A stretch of 64,000 nucleotides of DNA from JAWKOK01 sp963765875 (GCA_963765875.1 CAVXYK010000007.1:434001-498000), one strand, 5' to 3'. Shown: positions 9,515 through 19,129, numbered from the stretch's first letter. The notes: generated by a model not told the origin, from the sequence alone. Numbers and translations are program-made.

Positions 9515-12443
9515 CTAGCGCTTCTCTTCGCCGCTGTAGAGCGCCAACCCCAACGGCAACGTCTCGCCAAATATCCAGGCCTCTTCTTCACTTGAGCGGT
9601 TGCTCTCTGCGTTGTCAAGTAGATCGTGGAAATGGGATGCATTGGCCAGCGGCGTCAGCCAGGTTGCGACCCGACTCCGCATAGCCGGCGAGACGTCTCG
9701 CGTTCGGTCGCCCGTGTATTGGGCGATGTGAACTAGCGCGTGAGCGGCCCCTGCATTGACCCCGAGGTCCATCTGCAGCAGCACCTCCAACCACCCCTCG
9801 GCTTCTGCTGACGGGATGACACGATCGAGTGGCCCATACGCTGTCTCTCTGGCGCCGAATCGACTCAGCGCCCACAATTCCTTAGGCTGAGGCTGTCGCG
9901 TTCTGATGTCGGCCAGCAGCAGGCGACCCAGATCGGTCTTGACCTGAGCCGGCAGCCTCTCGAAATTCGCCAGCATCATCCACACTTCAAGCGCTTCGGC
10001 TGGACCCAAATGAATGCGTCCACTTTTGCTGCTCTTCTTTCGGCTTGTCTTGCCGGCAGATTTCTTGTTGCCCGTCTGATTTGCCGAACGGCTTGATTGC
10101 AGACTTGGCAGAATCTGTTCGTAGATCTGCAACTGTTTTCCAGCGCTAAATCCGGCGGCCACACGACGCCAGAAGACCCACCATTCGCTTCGGCACTGGG
10201 TTTTCTGCGGAAATTGCAGTCCGTTGAGGTAGATGCCCCAGATCTTTTTCATGCGAAGTTCATCCGCGGCATCGCCGAATCCGGGGCGTTGGCAGTATCC
10301 CAGTAGATTGATCCAGTAGGCCTCGTGTTGGAAGGTGGCGCTGCGATCCTCGGACTGCTCCAACAGTGCGTCGGCCAGCGCGCGGATGACTGGGGCCGGC
10401 CATTCCTCCTTGGGCAGGTCCAGCGTTGTTTCCAGCTTTTTCCGAATCTGCTCCGGCGGATACGTCTTTGAAGATCCGGCGTGGCTAAATGTCTGCCGGA
10501 TGACCGCTTGCGCATCATCAACGCGTTGCTGATCGACACCGCCGAGCGTCGACAGATCGTTGTCGGCACTCTCGTCATCGTCTGCGGCTGATTCTCGAAT
10601 ATCAAACTGGAGCAACCACCGATGATCGGTCTGCACCGATTCGCACCAGAGTCCCAGCGTGCCTGTCTCGGTGAGGCGTACGGCTAGGCGGACGGGGATG
10701 CGCGTTGCCGTGCCGCGACGCCCATATCGCAGCACGCTTGTGATGGAGGGCAGCATGGCGATCTCACCAGGCGCCAAGTCAACGATGTCGCCCGGCTGGT
10801 CTCCAGTGCGGTCTGTGGATGTGAAGATCTGAAAAGAGACGGGCTGGTTGGTTAGCGCCTCAAAAGTCGGCGTCTGCAATCGGGTGTCGAATCCTTCCTG
10901 CGCGCCGCGCGGGACGAGGCAGACCCCGGTGTGGGCGCGGCCCGCGGTGGCACCGCCACTGTCGCCGCCGGCAGATGCCACTTCCACGTAGTAGGCGCGT
11001 GGACTGCCGCTGCCAATGCGAACGCCTTCACCCAGCCGCACAAGGCCGTAGTAAGCTCCGCCAATCGCCACAGCTAATTCAGGCCGCGGGTTGCTTAGCT
11101 GGGCCGGCCGCCACGTCTCGCCTGCCAGGGGCTGGAACCACCCAGACACGACATCGCTCAGGCGCTCTTGCAGAACCGCAGGAGCCAGTGTGCCCCCATT
11201 AAACAGAATGAAATCCGGATAGACCTCATTGCGTCCGGTTTCTTCACGCAACAGTCCTTCATAGCGTCGCCAAAAAGCGGCCAGATGACGGGTGATGGCC
11301 GGGTCTTGCACATAGGGCAGGCCGAGTTCAGTCAGCCCCGATCTGGGCGCTGAACTCATGGAAGCATCAAGCTCGACCTTGGGGAAAAAGCCTTCCAGAG
11401 ATCAGATCGTCGACTTCGCGCTCTGTCAACGTGGTCGTCAAGCTCCCGCCGATCAAGTTGCTGCCGCCGCTGACGATCGTAATCTCTGCTGTCGCTGGAC
11501 CCTCTGATGTTACATTGGGATCCCTGCTCAGCAACCGTTCTTTGGCCTGACGACAGCGATGGACAACTTGATGCCAGCGCGCTGCATCCAATTTTCCCGG
11601 CTGGCCCATCAGGTCCGTCTCAACATGCCGGCCCAGCGTCAGATCCATATTGTCGCCGCCCGATAGGAGATGCTCGCCGACGGCCAGGCGATCCAGCTTC
11701 AAGCCTTCTCCATCCGACCGGACAGCGACTACGGAGAAGTCGGTTGTGCCGCCGCCAATGTCGCAGACCAGGATCAGTTGGCCGTCGGCTATCGCTGTCT
11801 GCCAGTTCCGTTCGTGGCGGCTGAGCCAGGCGTAGAATGCCGCCATCGGCTCTTCAAGCAGAATCGCATTGTGGATGCCTGCCGCTTCCGCCGCATTGAC
11901 CGTGAGTTCGCGGGCGACCTCATCGAAGGATGCCGGCACGGTCAACACGATCAACTGCTCTTCGAAGCGGATCTCTTCGCTGCCCAGCGCCATGCGTGCG
12001 TTCCACGATTCAGCGATGTGCTGAAGGTAACGCCGACTGGCTTCGACCGGCGAAATGCGCTCGACCTCTTCGCCCGCGCCCCATGGCAGTATTGGCGCGG
12101 TGCGGTCGACGCCTGAGTGGCTCAGCCAGGACTTGGCTGAAGAGACCAGCCGTTCGGGCACGCGGACGCCCTGCTCGCGGGCGAATTCGCCGACCAGGTA
12201 GGATCGATCCGGGGCCCAAGGCAGTGCCGTGCTGTCTGCGGGCAAATCATGGGCACCGGGTATGTAGATAAATGAGGGCAGTACAGGGCGCGGGGCAAGC
12301 TCGTCCAGCGCGACAAACTGTGGTACTTCGAAGAAGCGAATAGGAGGCTCTGATGAACTGCGCGCCTGAGCCAGATCGACATAGGCAACCGCAGAGTTGG
12401 TCGTACCCAGGTCGATGCCGATAGCGTAGCGAAAGCCGCTAAT
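9515..12443 (-). CDS. Large Hsp70-family protein (frameshifted; unusual ATT start or second indel)
   Basis: Joined, this is a protein of about 975 residues: an Hsp70-type actin-fold ATPase followed by a long extra C-terminal region of some 300 residues that its neighbour lacks. The N-terminal phosphate loop YAIGIDLGTTNSAVAY and the second loop VCDIGGGTTDFSVV are intact, as is LTVPASFDEVARELT. The frame breaks near 11398-11402: the upstream part ends after DDLISGRLFPQGRA, while the downstream frame continues LEGFFPKVELDASMSS and then LTELGLPY, aligning with ILGNGFFPN and IREMGLPY of the adjacent Hsp70. No ATG, GTG or TTG precedes the phosphate loop in frame; ATT at 12441-12443, eight bases after AAGGAG, is the only start-like codon, unless one T at 12443-12444 is surplus, which would give GTG ACC AAT AGC. 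The C-terminal extension is not recognised. Confidence 0.8.
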
Positions 12444-12547
12444 TGGTCACACTCCTTGATGCTAGGGTTCTGAACGAGGATTTCTCAACGCCGTCAACGC
12501 GAGATTTCTCGCTTTGCTGGAAACGACAAAATCCTGCCGGCACTGCT

Positions 12548-14518
12548 CTATTCTGAGCATGACTGTTCCTCAGGCCGGCTGGCGTCGGCGAGAAAGCCTG
12601 GTGAGTCAGATGCATCCGATTGCTCCTGGGATTGCTCGCGGATGTTGAACTCCAGCTTCCATCGACGGTCGCTGTCACGGGCGACGCACCAGAGCTCCAG
12701 CGTGCCAATCTCGCTGACCCGGCTCTGGAGCCAAACCGGCAAGATGGTGCCGCCTGATTCGTTCTCCGTCGCTGGGAGCAGCGTTTCCAGCGTGGTGACC
12801 TCCTGTAGGTCGCCGCCCCAGTCCTCAATGATTTCGCCTGCCCGATCTTCCTTGTTGGTCGTGGAAGCAAGCAACTGGAATGTGGCCGGCTCGCCAACCA
12901 CGAGGCCGAATTCTTTCTGGCGAATGTCGGCTTCAGCCCCTTCTTCCATGCCAAACGGGACGACGCAGAGCGCGTTGACCGGCGTTGGGATGCCCGGCAC
13001 GGCAGGCATTGAGCTTTCGACGCCGATGTAGTAGGCGCGTGATGTCCCGGCGCGGATCCGCAACCCGTCGCCTCTTCTGGCAAGTCCGTAATAGGTTGCG
13101 CCAATCGCGACTGCCTGGTCCAGATCGACGGCGTCGAGTTCGGCCAGGGGGGCGCTGTCATGCCATTGCCCGAGGACATTGAGCACTTGCCTGCGCAGCG
13201 ACGTCGCCTTCATGACGCCGCCGTTGAATAACACCGCCGACGGATAGGCGACGATATTGTTGTCCCGGCCAAACGCCTCATTGTCGAAGCCTTCGTTACC
13301 GAATCCGTCGTCGCCCGCACTGGCGGCTTCGTTGGGGTCCGGCTGACTGACATGGCGGCCAAGAAACTGGGCAAGGTGGTGGGTCACCGCAGGGTCTGAT
13401 TCGTAGGGCAGGCCCATCTCGCGAATGCCGACACGCGGCTGCTGCGTCGGGAAGTCGTTCGGGCCGCAATTGGGGAAGAACCCATTGCCCAATATCTGCT
13501 CGATCTCGCTTCGAGTCAGTTCGCTGCGGATGGTATTGCCGATCAGCGACGACCCACGACCGAGAATGACGAGCGGTTCTGACTCTAATTCGGGGTTGCT
13601 GAGCAGGCGCTCCTTGGCCTTGCGACACTGATGCCAGAGCGTTCGGAATTGCCAGTTGTCGATCTTGGTTCCTGATTGAGCCAGCTTGGCACGCACGGCA
13701 TAGGCCAGGGTCAGGTCCATGTTGTCGCCGCCCAGCAGGATGTGATCGCCGACGGCTACACGATGAAGCTGTAGCGTTCCGTCCTCGTCCACGACTTTGA
13801 TGAGGCTGAGATCGGTCGTGCCGCCACCCACATCGCAGACCAGGACTGATTCGCCGACACCGATGATCTTACGCCAATCATCTTTGTTGGCATCCAGCCA
13901 GGCGTAGAACGCGGCCTGGGGCTCCTCCAGCAATGTGAAATTCTCCAGCCCGGCGGCCCGGGCGGCTTGCACGGTCAGCTCGCGGGCGACCGCGTCAAAG
14001 GAGGCCGGCACCGTGAGGTAGATATCCTGACGCTCAAGTCGCTTTGCAGGATCCTGGCCCGCCAATTCATAGTTCCAGGCATTGCGAATGTGGCACAGGA
14101 ACTGGGTCATGGCCTCGACTGGAGAGACGCGTCGAGAATCCTCAGGCGCGTCCCAAGGTAGGATCGGCTGGGTGCGATCTACGCCCGTGTGGCAGAGCCA
14201 GGACTTGGCTGAGGCAACAAGGCGGGCAGGCAATTCCGAGCCGCGTTCGCGAGCATATTCACCGACCGCCAGATCGCTCTGCGGATTCCATGGCAGCGCC
14301 AGACCGCCCTCGGGTACGTCGTGGGGTCCGGGCAGGAGTAGAAAGGAGGGCAGCAGCGGCATGCTATTGATCTCGCCGGCGCTGACAACTTGCGGAATCG
14401 GCAGTAACTTGATGTCGGGCTCTGAGTTGTTTTCATCTTGGTTTGCCGCATCGGCATAGGCAAGTACGCAGTGGGTTGTGCCCAGATCGATGCCGACAAT
14501 ATATCTGTGGTCGTTCAC
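12548..14518 (-). CDS. Hsp70-family protein of the DUF2760-linked type
   Basis: This 656-residue protein has the complete Hsp70/actin ATPase fold: GIDLGTT at residues 9-15, LTVPASFD at about 168-175, EEPQAAFYAW at about 198-207, and VCDVGGGTTDLS at 227-238, followed by GGDNMDLTLA. It lacks a canonical substrate-binding beta domain and the EEVD-like tail, and its C-terminal third is diverged. A GTG start is supported by GGAGAG seven bases upstream. It lies between a DUF2760 gene and a second Hsp70 in the same direction. This three-gene set recurs in other bacteria, but its clients and co-chaperones are unknown. No DnaJ or GrpE is encoded nearby. Confidence 0.9.
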   Translation of the reverse strand: MNDHRYIVGIDLGTTHCVLAYADAANQDENNSEPDIKLLPIPQVVSAGEINSMPLLPSFLLLPGPHDVPEGGLALPWNPQSDLAVGEYARERGSELPARLVASAKSWLCHTGVDRTQPILPWDAPEDSRRVSPVEAMTQFLCHIRNAWNYELAGQDPAKRLERQDIYLTVPASFDAVARELTVQAARAAGLENFTLLEEPQAAFYAWLDANKDDWRKIIGVGESVLVCDVGGGTTDLSLIKVVDEDGTLQLHRVAVGDHILLGGDNMDLTLAYAVRAKLAQSGTKIDNWQFRTLWHQCRKAKERLLSNPELESEPLVILGRGSSLIGNTIRSELTRSEIEQILGNGFFPNCGPNDFPTQQPRVGIREMGLPYESDPAVTHHLAQFLGRHVSQPDPNEAASAGDDGFGNEGFDNEAFGRDNNIVAYPSAVLFNGGVMKATSLRRQVLNVLGQWHDSAPLAELDAVDLDQAVAIGATYYGLARRGDGLRIRAGTSRAYYIGVESSMPAVPGIPTPVNALCVVPFGMEEGAEADIRQKEFGLVVGEPATFQLLASTTNKEDRAGEIIEDWGGDLQEVTTLETLLPATENESGGTILPVWLQSRVSEIGTLELWCVARDSDRRWKLEFNIREQSQEQSDASDSPGFLADASRPEEQSCSE

Positions 14519-14604
14519 ACTATTCTCTCCGTCAAGAACATTCGCTTGCGTGGCCTTCGATGGCGTGACCTTATACCATTTGTCCGTTCATGAGCCATGA
14601 ATTC

Positions 14605-14670
14605 CGTAGGGGCGGGGCTTGCCCCCGCCCGTTCCACACAACGGGCGACCGCAAGGGTCGCGCCCTACGA
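14605..14670. repeat. GC-rich dispersed repeat with inverted ends
   Basis: CGTAGGGGCGGGGC begins the element and GCGCCCTACG ends it. Inside are two smaller hairpins, GGGGCGGGGCTTGCCCCC and GGGCGACCGCAAGGGTCGC. It lies in the gap between the DUF2760 and first Hsp70 genes and could fold in the transcript. A related half-copy is at 9149-9177. Such elements are common as dispersed repeats in bacterial genomes of this type. Confidence 0.7.
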
Positions 14671-14732
14671 TACACGGTCCTTGGCCCAGCAATTGGAATT
14701 AGACACCGTGTCCCTAGATAACGATGTGTTGG

Positions 14733-15446
14733 CTAGACTTCGACTTCCGCTGCGGCAATGATCATCTCGTCGTCGCGCTCGCCGGTTCGCTCCGGCAGAT
14801 TGATGCTGACCGCCCGCCAACCCTTGTGGCGGAGCACGCCACTAAATGGCGGCTCGTCGTTCACGCTGCCTACCAGCCGGATGGCGTGACTGTCAAAACC
14901 CGCTTCGATCGTGACATTGCTGCCCTCAGCCTCATGGAATACGGGCTCCAGCTTTACGGTTTCTGAAAGCGCTTCGTTGCAGCCCTCGTGGATCGTCCGC
15001 ACGGCTGCCCCGATCTGTGCGTCCTCATATGCGGTCAAGTCCTCCTGCAAGAAGTCGATCAAGCGACCTCTGCGTTGAAGAATGGCGAGAACCTGGATGG
15101 CGGGCGTTTCGTCGGGGGGCTGCGCAATGACCGGTTCCGGTGTTGGTTCTGGTGCCGGCTTTGGCTCAGGCGCCGACGGCATATTCTCTACGGGTTTTGC
15201 AATGGGTGGTGGTGCGGTCGGCATTGCAGCCAGCGCCTGCGCACTGGCAGAGTCGATGGCTCGCCCGCCGACCCAGATAATGACGAGCCAGAGCAACATC
15301 GTAAGCAATCCTGCAATGCCCAGTATCAAGCCCGACCGGATTGAATACGGCTCAGGCGTGAGAAAGTAGAAGGTGGCAACCATTGCTCCGTTTACAAGCA
15401 ACACCACGATCAGTGATGTGATGGTAAAGCCCCGTTTTTCCTGCAT
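14733..15446 (-). CDS. DUF2760 domain-containing membrane protein
   Basis: The protein, about 237 residues, has two hydrophobic segments near the N-terminus (ITSLIVVLLVNGAMVATFYF and LILGIAGLLTMLLWLVIIW), a Pro-rich linker (PAPEPTPEPV), and a C-terminal DUF2760 domain. The domain is recognised by LAILQRRGRLIDFLQEDL, then DAQIGAAVRTIHEGC and a terminal region with VRLVG-like and GVLRHKGWRA segments. The frame is open further upstream, but GGAGGG four bases before the ATG at 15446 decides the start. It is the first gene of the DUF2760-Hsp70-Hsp70 operon and may anchor or regulate the Hsp70 pair at the membrane; that role is inferred from gene order only. Confidence 0.88.
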   Translation of the reverse strand: MQEKRGFTITSLIVVLLVNGAMVATFYFLTPEPYSIRSGLILGIAGLLTMLLWLVIIWVGGRAIDSASAQALAAMPTAPPPIAKPVENMPSAPEPKPAPEPTPEPVIAQPPDETPAIQVLAILQRRGRLIDFLQEDLTAYEDAQIGAAVRTIHEGCNEALSETVKLEPVFHEAEGSNVTIEAGFDSHAIRLVGSVNDEPPFSGVLRHKGWRAVSINLPERTGERDDEMIIAAAEVEV

Positions 15447-15978
15447 TATACCCTCCTCCACAGTGGTACTTCGACGAATCACATTTGTTCCACGATACCA
15501 GCATGGTGGCGCTGTTGGCAAACGAGATGTATGTGAGGACTGTATTGAAGATTCCGATGGGCACGGCATGCAGAGAAATTTTGTCTGGAAGCTGCTCTAG
15601 GAGAGGATTGCTGGCGCAGATGTGATTGCTTTTCAAATAGCTTCGTAAGGCCAGACCCGGGCATCTTCTCAAACCTTTGGGGCATCGAAGTCAGGCCCCG
15701 TGTGGTTGGGAAAATACCAATTCGGAGCGCAAGACTGCTGCAAAAGGACTCATCCACTAATTCGTCTTCGTGGTATACTCGCCCTAAGGCTTTCCCAAAA
15801 TCGTAACTAGTTGGGAGTTTGCAAAGCCTCATGCCATTCCAGGCAGAGATGATCTTGAAACGTATATTTATCTCTCTGGATTGGCCCTAGACCCGACAGT
15901 CCACTGCAACAGGCCGACCCGGCTCATACGCTGGGGTCCACGTACTTCTGAATTGCTCAAGCCACTTGGGGGAGAACC
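15447..15978. other. 532-bp divergent intergenic region
   Basis: This lies between the divergently transcribed DUF2760 operon and the LLM oxidoreductase gene. No gene, RNA or clear operator was found. Both promoters must be here. A weak minus-strand match (TTGCCA, 18 bases, TATCGT) near 15490-15521 is not strong enough to list on its own. Confidence 0.5.
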
Positions 15979-16884
15979 ATGGATATCGCCATCATGATTG
16001 AAGGACAGAACGGTTTGAACTGGCCGCGCTGGAAACGGATGGCACGCGCAGTGGAGGATTTTGGGTTTGCCGGTCTATATAGATCGGATCATTTCACCGA
16101 TCCGGCCGCGCCGGATATGGACTCTCTTGAATTGTGGGTCTCTATGACGTGGCTGGCAAGCCACACGAATCGTATTGAGTTTGGCCCATTGGTTTCGCCC
16201 GTCTCATTCCGAGATCCGGTCTTCACGGCGCGCATTGCCAAGGATGTCGATGATCTTTCCAATGGTCGCCTCACGTTGGGCGTCGGCGCAGGCTGGCAGG
16301 AACGGGAACATCTCATGTTTGGCTATGAGTTGCTGGATATTCCCGAACGCTTCGCGCGTTTTGAAGAGGGCTTGCAGGTCATCTCGACGCTGCTTCAAAG
16401 TTCTGAGCCGGTCGATTTTGCAAGTGACTACTATCGACTGTGCCGGGCAGCCCTGCTGCCGCGCCCAAAGCGCAGTGGCGGTCCGCCGTTGCTTATCGGC
16501 GGCAATGGTCCAAAGCGGACACTGCCACTGGTGGCGCAGTATGCCAACGAATGGAACGGCGTCTATTTGACGCCCGCACGATTTGTCGCCCTTTGTGAGC
16601 AGCTTGACCTATTTCTGGTGCAATATGGTCGCAATCCCGAAGATGTCCGTCGGTCGGTAATGACCGGACTCAAATTTGGCCGCACAGAATTGGCTTTGAG
16701 TGAACACCTCGGTGGTCAAACAGCAGCAGAGGCGCGTGATCAAGGTCAGATTGCGGGAACGCCGACTCAAGTGGCGGATCAGGTTGCCGCGTATGCCGAA
16801 GCCGGGGCGGAGCGGCTAATGTTGCAGTGGATAGAACTGGATGACTTCCACGGGCTTGAGGCATTGGCTAAAACAGTGCTCTAG
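15979..16884 (+). CDS. LLM-class flavin/F420-dependent oxidoreductase
   Basis: This 301-residue protein belongs to the luciferase-like monooxygenase superfamily, TIM-barrel enzymes that use F420 or FMN. Family hallmarks are EDFGFAGLYRSDHF near the N-terminus, LASHTNRIEFGPLVSPVSFRDP (read in two parts, about 54-75), the RLTLGVGAGW loop, and PPLLIGGNGPKRTL at about 170-183. GQIAGTPTQVADQVAAYAEAGAERLMLQW near the C-terminus matches the typical end of F420-linked members. GGGGGAG five bases before the ATG supports the start. The substrate cannot be deduced. A strong terminator follows 33 bases after the stop, so the gene is probably transcribed alone. Confidence 0.9.
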   Translation: MDIAIMIEGQNGLNWPRWKRMARAVEDFGFAGLYRSDHFTDPAAPDMDSLELWVSMTWLASHTNRIEFGPLVSPVSFRDPVFTARIAKDVDDLSNGRLTLGVGAGWQEREHLMFGYELLDIPERFARFEEGLQVISTLLQSSEPVDFASDYYRLCRAALLPRPKRSGGPPLLIGGNGPKRTLPLVAQYANEWNGVYLTPARFVALCEQLDLFLVQYGRNPEDVRRSVMTGLKFGRTELALSEHLGGQTAAEARDQGQIAGTPTQVADQVAAYAEAGAERLMLQWIELDDFHGLEALAKTVL

Positions 16885-16917
16885 GCGTCCTGCACCGGTC
16901 GATATCTTGTGATCCAA

Positions 16918-16947
16918 AAGCGCCTGGTCGAATTCGACCAGGCGCTT
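16918..16947 (+). terminator. Strong hairpin terminator after the LLM oxidoreductase gene
   Basis: AGCGCCTGGTCGAA and its exact reverse complement form a continuous 14-bp palindrome, followed on the plus strand by TTCTTATT. It can act for the LLM gene and perhaps in both directions. Confidence 0.75.
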
Positions 16948-16963
16948 CTTATTGGAAATAAAT

Positions 16964-17033
16964 AAGGTTGGCGATGTCCCCCGACAGCCGGACCTGGCGA
17001 TCCGGTTAGCGCTTTCGCGCCACCGCCAACCTT
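16964..17033. other. Structured 70-nt element, possible ncRNA or bidirectional 3' structure
   Basis: AAGGTTGGCG and CGCCAACCTT form a perfect 10-bp closing stem around about 50 bases. Inside are two further hairpins: CCGGA(cctggcga)TCCGG and GCGC(tttc)GCGC. On the minus strand the outer stem is followed by TATTTATTT, so it could act as a terminator for the minus-strand NTF2-like gene ending at 17193. I compared it by eye with SRP RNA, TPP, GEMM, guanidine and twister consensus features and found no convincing match. Confidence 0.5.
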
Positions 17034-17192
17034 GCTGAGTACTATATCATTTTATTGCGCTTTTGGCAAGTCCCGTTTTTCGCATTTTTCGTAGCTTCAT
17101 CGTACTGCAAATCGATACAGCGTTGCGCCATGCGCTAGAGCGTTTTCGGGCCTATCCAACCATATTCCAAACCGACGTGCTCTCGCCCATAG

Positions 17193-17645
17193 TCATGCAC
17201 TGTCCTTCATATAGGTCTCGTGGACATGCAGCCAGCGGACACCGTTAGGGGCGTTTTGGTCTTTTTCAAATAGGACGGTCGACTGGCGGACAGTGCGGCC
17301 CGTTGTCCGATCTTGCCATTCCTCATATGTGAGGAGTGCCACCGAATCGAAGGCCCCGCGCGGCTCAATCGCCTCAACCCATAGGGCGAATCCGGGTTCG
17401 CTGCCGTGTGCGTTGTAGATCCAATCGACCAGTTGGGCGTGGCCAAAAATCTGGCCGTCAGTTGAGACCAGGTTCATGCTGAGGGCGGTGGCATCGGTGA
17501 AGCGGGCAAACGTCTTTTTATCTTTGGGCACTTTTCCGCTTAACCAGTCTTCGAAAAACTGATGGAGTTCGACGATTTCTCGACGACACCGCCCTACGAA
17601 ATCGTCGTCCGTTCTGTCGGCAAATTCGGCAGACTGTTGAGTCAT
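17193..17645 (-). CDS. NTF2-like / SnoaL-like fold protein (DUF4440 type)
   Basis: The product is 150 residues and shows the alpha-plus-beta cone layout of NTF2-like proteins: an N-terminal helix (IVELHQFFEDWLSG), then FARFTDATALSMNLVSTDG, a helix with LVDWIYNAHG, and C-terminal strands ending WLHVHETYM. Family members are small ligand-binding proteins or isomerase-like enzymes, and no catalytic residue is evident here. GGAAGGAAG seven bases before the ATG at 17645 decides the start; the frame upstream runs through the palindromic element at 17697-17760 and is not coding. Its position next to a sugar-binding lipoprotein gene gives no clear functional link. Confidence 0.75.
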   Translation of the reverse strand: MTQQSAEFADRTDDDFVGRCRREIVELHQFFEDWLSGKVPKDKKTFARFTDATALSMNLVSTDGQIFGHAQLVDWIYNAHGSEPGFALWVEAIEPRGAFDSVALLTYEEWQDRTTGRTVRQSTVLFEKDQNAPNGVRWLHVHETYMKDSA

Positions 17646-17696
17646 TGTGGTGCTTCCTTCCTGAAAACTGTTCGAAAAGATGCAGACACCCTTCAC

Positions 17697-17760
17697 CGTT
17701 CCGGAATTGCGCCACTCGAAGCTCCATTTTGAGGCAACGGTTTGGCTCAATTCCGGAACG
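17697..17760. repeat. Palindromic mini-element (13-bp perfect inverted arms)
   Basis: CGTTCCGGAATTG at 17697-17709 is the exact reverse complement of 17748-17760. The spacer is 38 bases, the same length as in the element at 9231-9298. On the minus strand it reads GAGCCAAACCGTTGCCTCAA then AATGGAGCTTCGAG, clearly related to the spacer of the 9231 element. It lies between the NTF2-like and solute-binding protein genes. Confidence 0.85.
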
Positions 17761-17809
17761 GCGGCGCACACGCGTGGGCTCTTCAAGCGGCTTCTGAGCG
17801 GTGGGCGAT

Positions 17810-19129
17810 CTACTGCGTATTGGCGGATTCCAGGCGCTCGGTGGCGGCCTGGGTGTCAAAGGCGCCCAGGCTGTCGACCTCGCGCAGCATCGTGTTCAAT
17901 GCCTGCCCGAATGCCGTCTGCATTGTCAGAGGAATTCCGAAAATATAGGCAACATCGACCTGATCGGCGTTTTCAACGATCTCGAAGCCGCGGCGTGTGC
18001 TGTCCGGCACACTGTTGAGCGCGGCCAGGCCCGCGGCCGGGACAAGCTCCTGGAACTGCGCCTGGCTGGCAAGCACAGACATGCCCTCGTCTGACGTCAC
18101 AAAGGCCAGATAGTCCAGAACTTCTTCTCGATGGGGAGCGTCGCTAGGCACCATATATCCACTGGCGATGACCACTTCGCCGACAGGCAGCGACTGATCG
18201 ATCGTGGGGAAGGGGAAGAAGTCAAGCTCGTCGCGGAACTTGTCCGGAATATCTTCCATGAATGAAGGGCTGGCCAGCACCATGGCCGTCTTGTCTCTGG
18301 CCACTTCGCCGTTGTCGCCGCGGATCGTGGACATGAGGCCGGTCAGCGTATCGATCTGTCCGGCATTTCGGGGAAAGTAGCCCTGCTCAAACATCCAGTT
18401 CCAGTACTCGAATACGTCTACAACCCGGCTATCGGTGTATGGAATGCGACCTGCCATCAGTTCATTGTGGAATTCGGGTCCGTTCAGGCGATAGTTAAAA
18501 TAGCTGAACCAGAGTGAGGTTAGCCAATCATCTTCGCCCGCCATCGCAAACGGCGTAATGCCTGAGGCCAATAGCGTGTCTGCGACCAGGATCAACTCAT
18601 CCCAGGTAGTGGGCGGCGTCAACCCGAGTTCGTCAAAGACGTCTTTGTTGTAATAGATGCCGCTCCACTCATAGCCGATGGGGAAGAAGAACTGTTTGCC
18701 ATCTTGGGCGCTGAGATTGGTGACGCTGGACGGATAGGCGCTGGTGAGGCCGGTCTGTTCCCAGAGATCGCTAAGGTCGGTCAGCCCACCTGTCTCTGCC
18801 GCGCTGTCGAGGAAATACCCGGGTGTGATGTACATCAGATCCGGCGTCTGGCTATCGCCACGCAGGTAACCGGCCGGCGGCATGGCGTAGCTCACCGAGT
18901 CAATCTCGATGCCGGGATTGAGTTCAGTAAAGCGTTCGGCAAGTAGCCTCTCAACTGGCGACTGATTGAGTGTGACAAACTCAAGCGTTATTGGTTCGGG
19001 TGTCGGCGTTGGCTCTGCGCTGCGGCCGAAGCAGCCGCTTAAGAGCAAGACCGCCACAAGCAGCAGAGCGGCGAACAATGGACGCTTCTTTTGCATAAAA
19101 TGCACTTCATCACCAAGCGTTATTGGCAT
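17810..19129 (-). CDS. Extracellular solute-binding lipoprotein of an ABC sugar transporter (family 1)
   Basis: This protein of about 439 residues is a lipoprotein: a basic start, the hydrophobic stretch LFAALLLVAVLLL and a lipobox LLSGC with Cys33. The mature part is a family 1 solute-binding protein, with LTLEFVTLNQSPVERLLAERF-like strand-helix start, PTTWDELILVADTLLASGITPFAMAG, the FPIGYEWSGIYYNKDVFDELGL hinge region and a C-terminal ALNTMLREV helix. These proteins deliver oligosaccharides to an ABC importer, but no permease or ATPase gene is adjacent. GAGGAG about ten bases before the ATG at 19129 supports that start; an ATG at 19096 is the alternative and would shorten the n-region. The substrate is unknown. 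Confidence 0.88.
   Translation of the reverse strand: MPITLGDEVHFMQKKRPLFAALLLVAVLLLSGCFGRSAEPTPTPEPITLEFVTLNQSPVERLLAERFTELNPGIEIDSVSYAMPPAGYLRGDSQTPDLMYITPGYFLDSAAETGGLTDLSDLWEQTGLTSAYPSSVTNLSAQDGKQFFFPIGYEWSGIYYNKDVFDELGLTPPTTWDELILVADTLLASGITPFAMAGEDDWLTSLWFSYFNYRLNGPEFHNELMAGRIPYTDSRVVDVFEYWNWMFEQGYFPRNAGQIDTLTGLMSTIRGDNGEVARDKTAMVLASPSFMEDIPDKFRDELDFFPFPTIDQSLPVGEVVIASGYMVPSDAPHREEVLDYLAFVTSDEGMSVLASQAQFQELVPAAGLAALNSVPDSTRRGFEIVENADQVDVAYIFGIPLTMQTAFGQALNTMLREVDSLGAFDTQAATERLESANTQ

Noticed and set aside
12439..13179. Long antisense open frame (246 codons) over the first Hsp70 gene
   Set aside because: It is a shadow of a GC-rich, conserved coding sequence; its composition (many Arg/Ser/Pro) and lack of start signals are not those of a real protein.
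16964..17033. Small SRP RNA
   Set aside because: It contains CCAGGTCCGG on one strand, but lacks the GGAAGCAGC apical loop and has the wrong overall fold.
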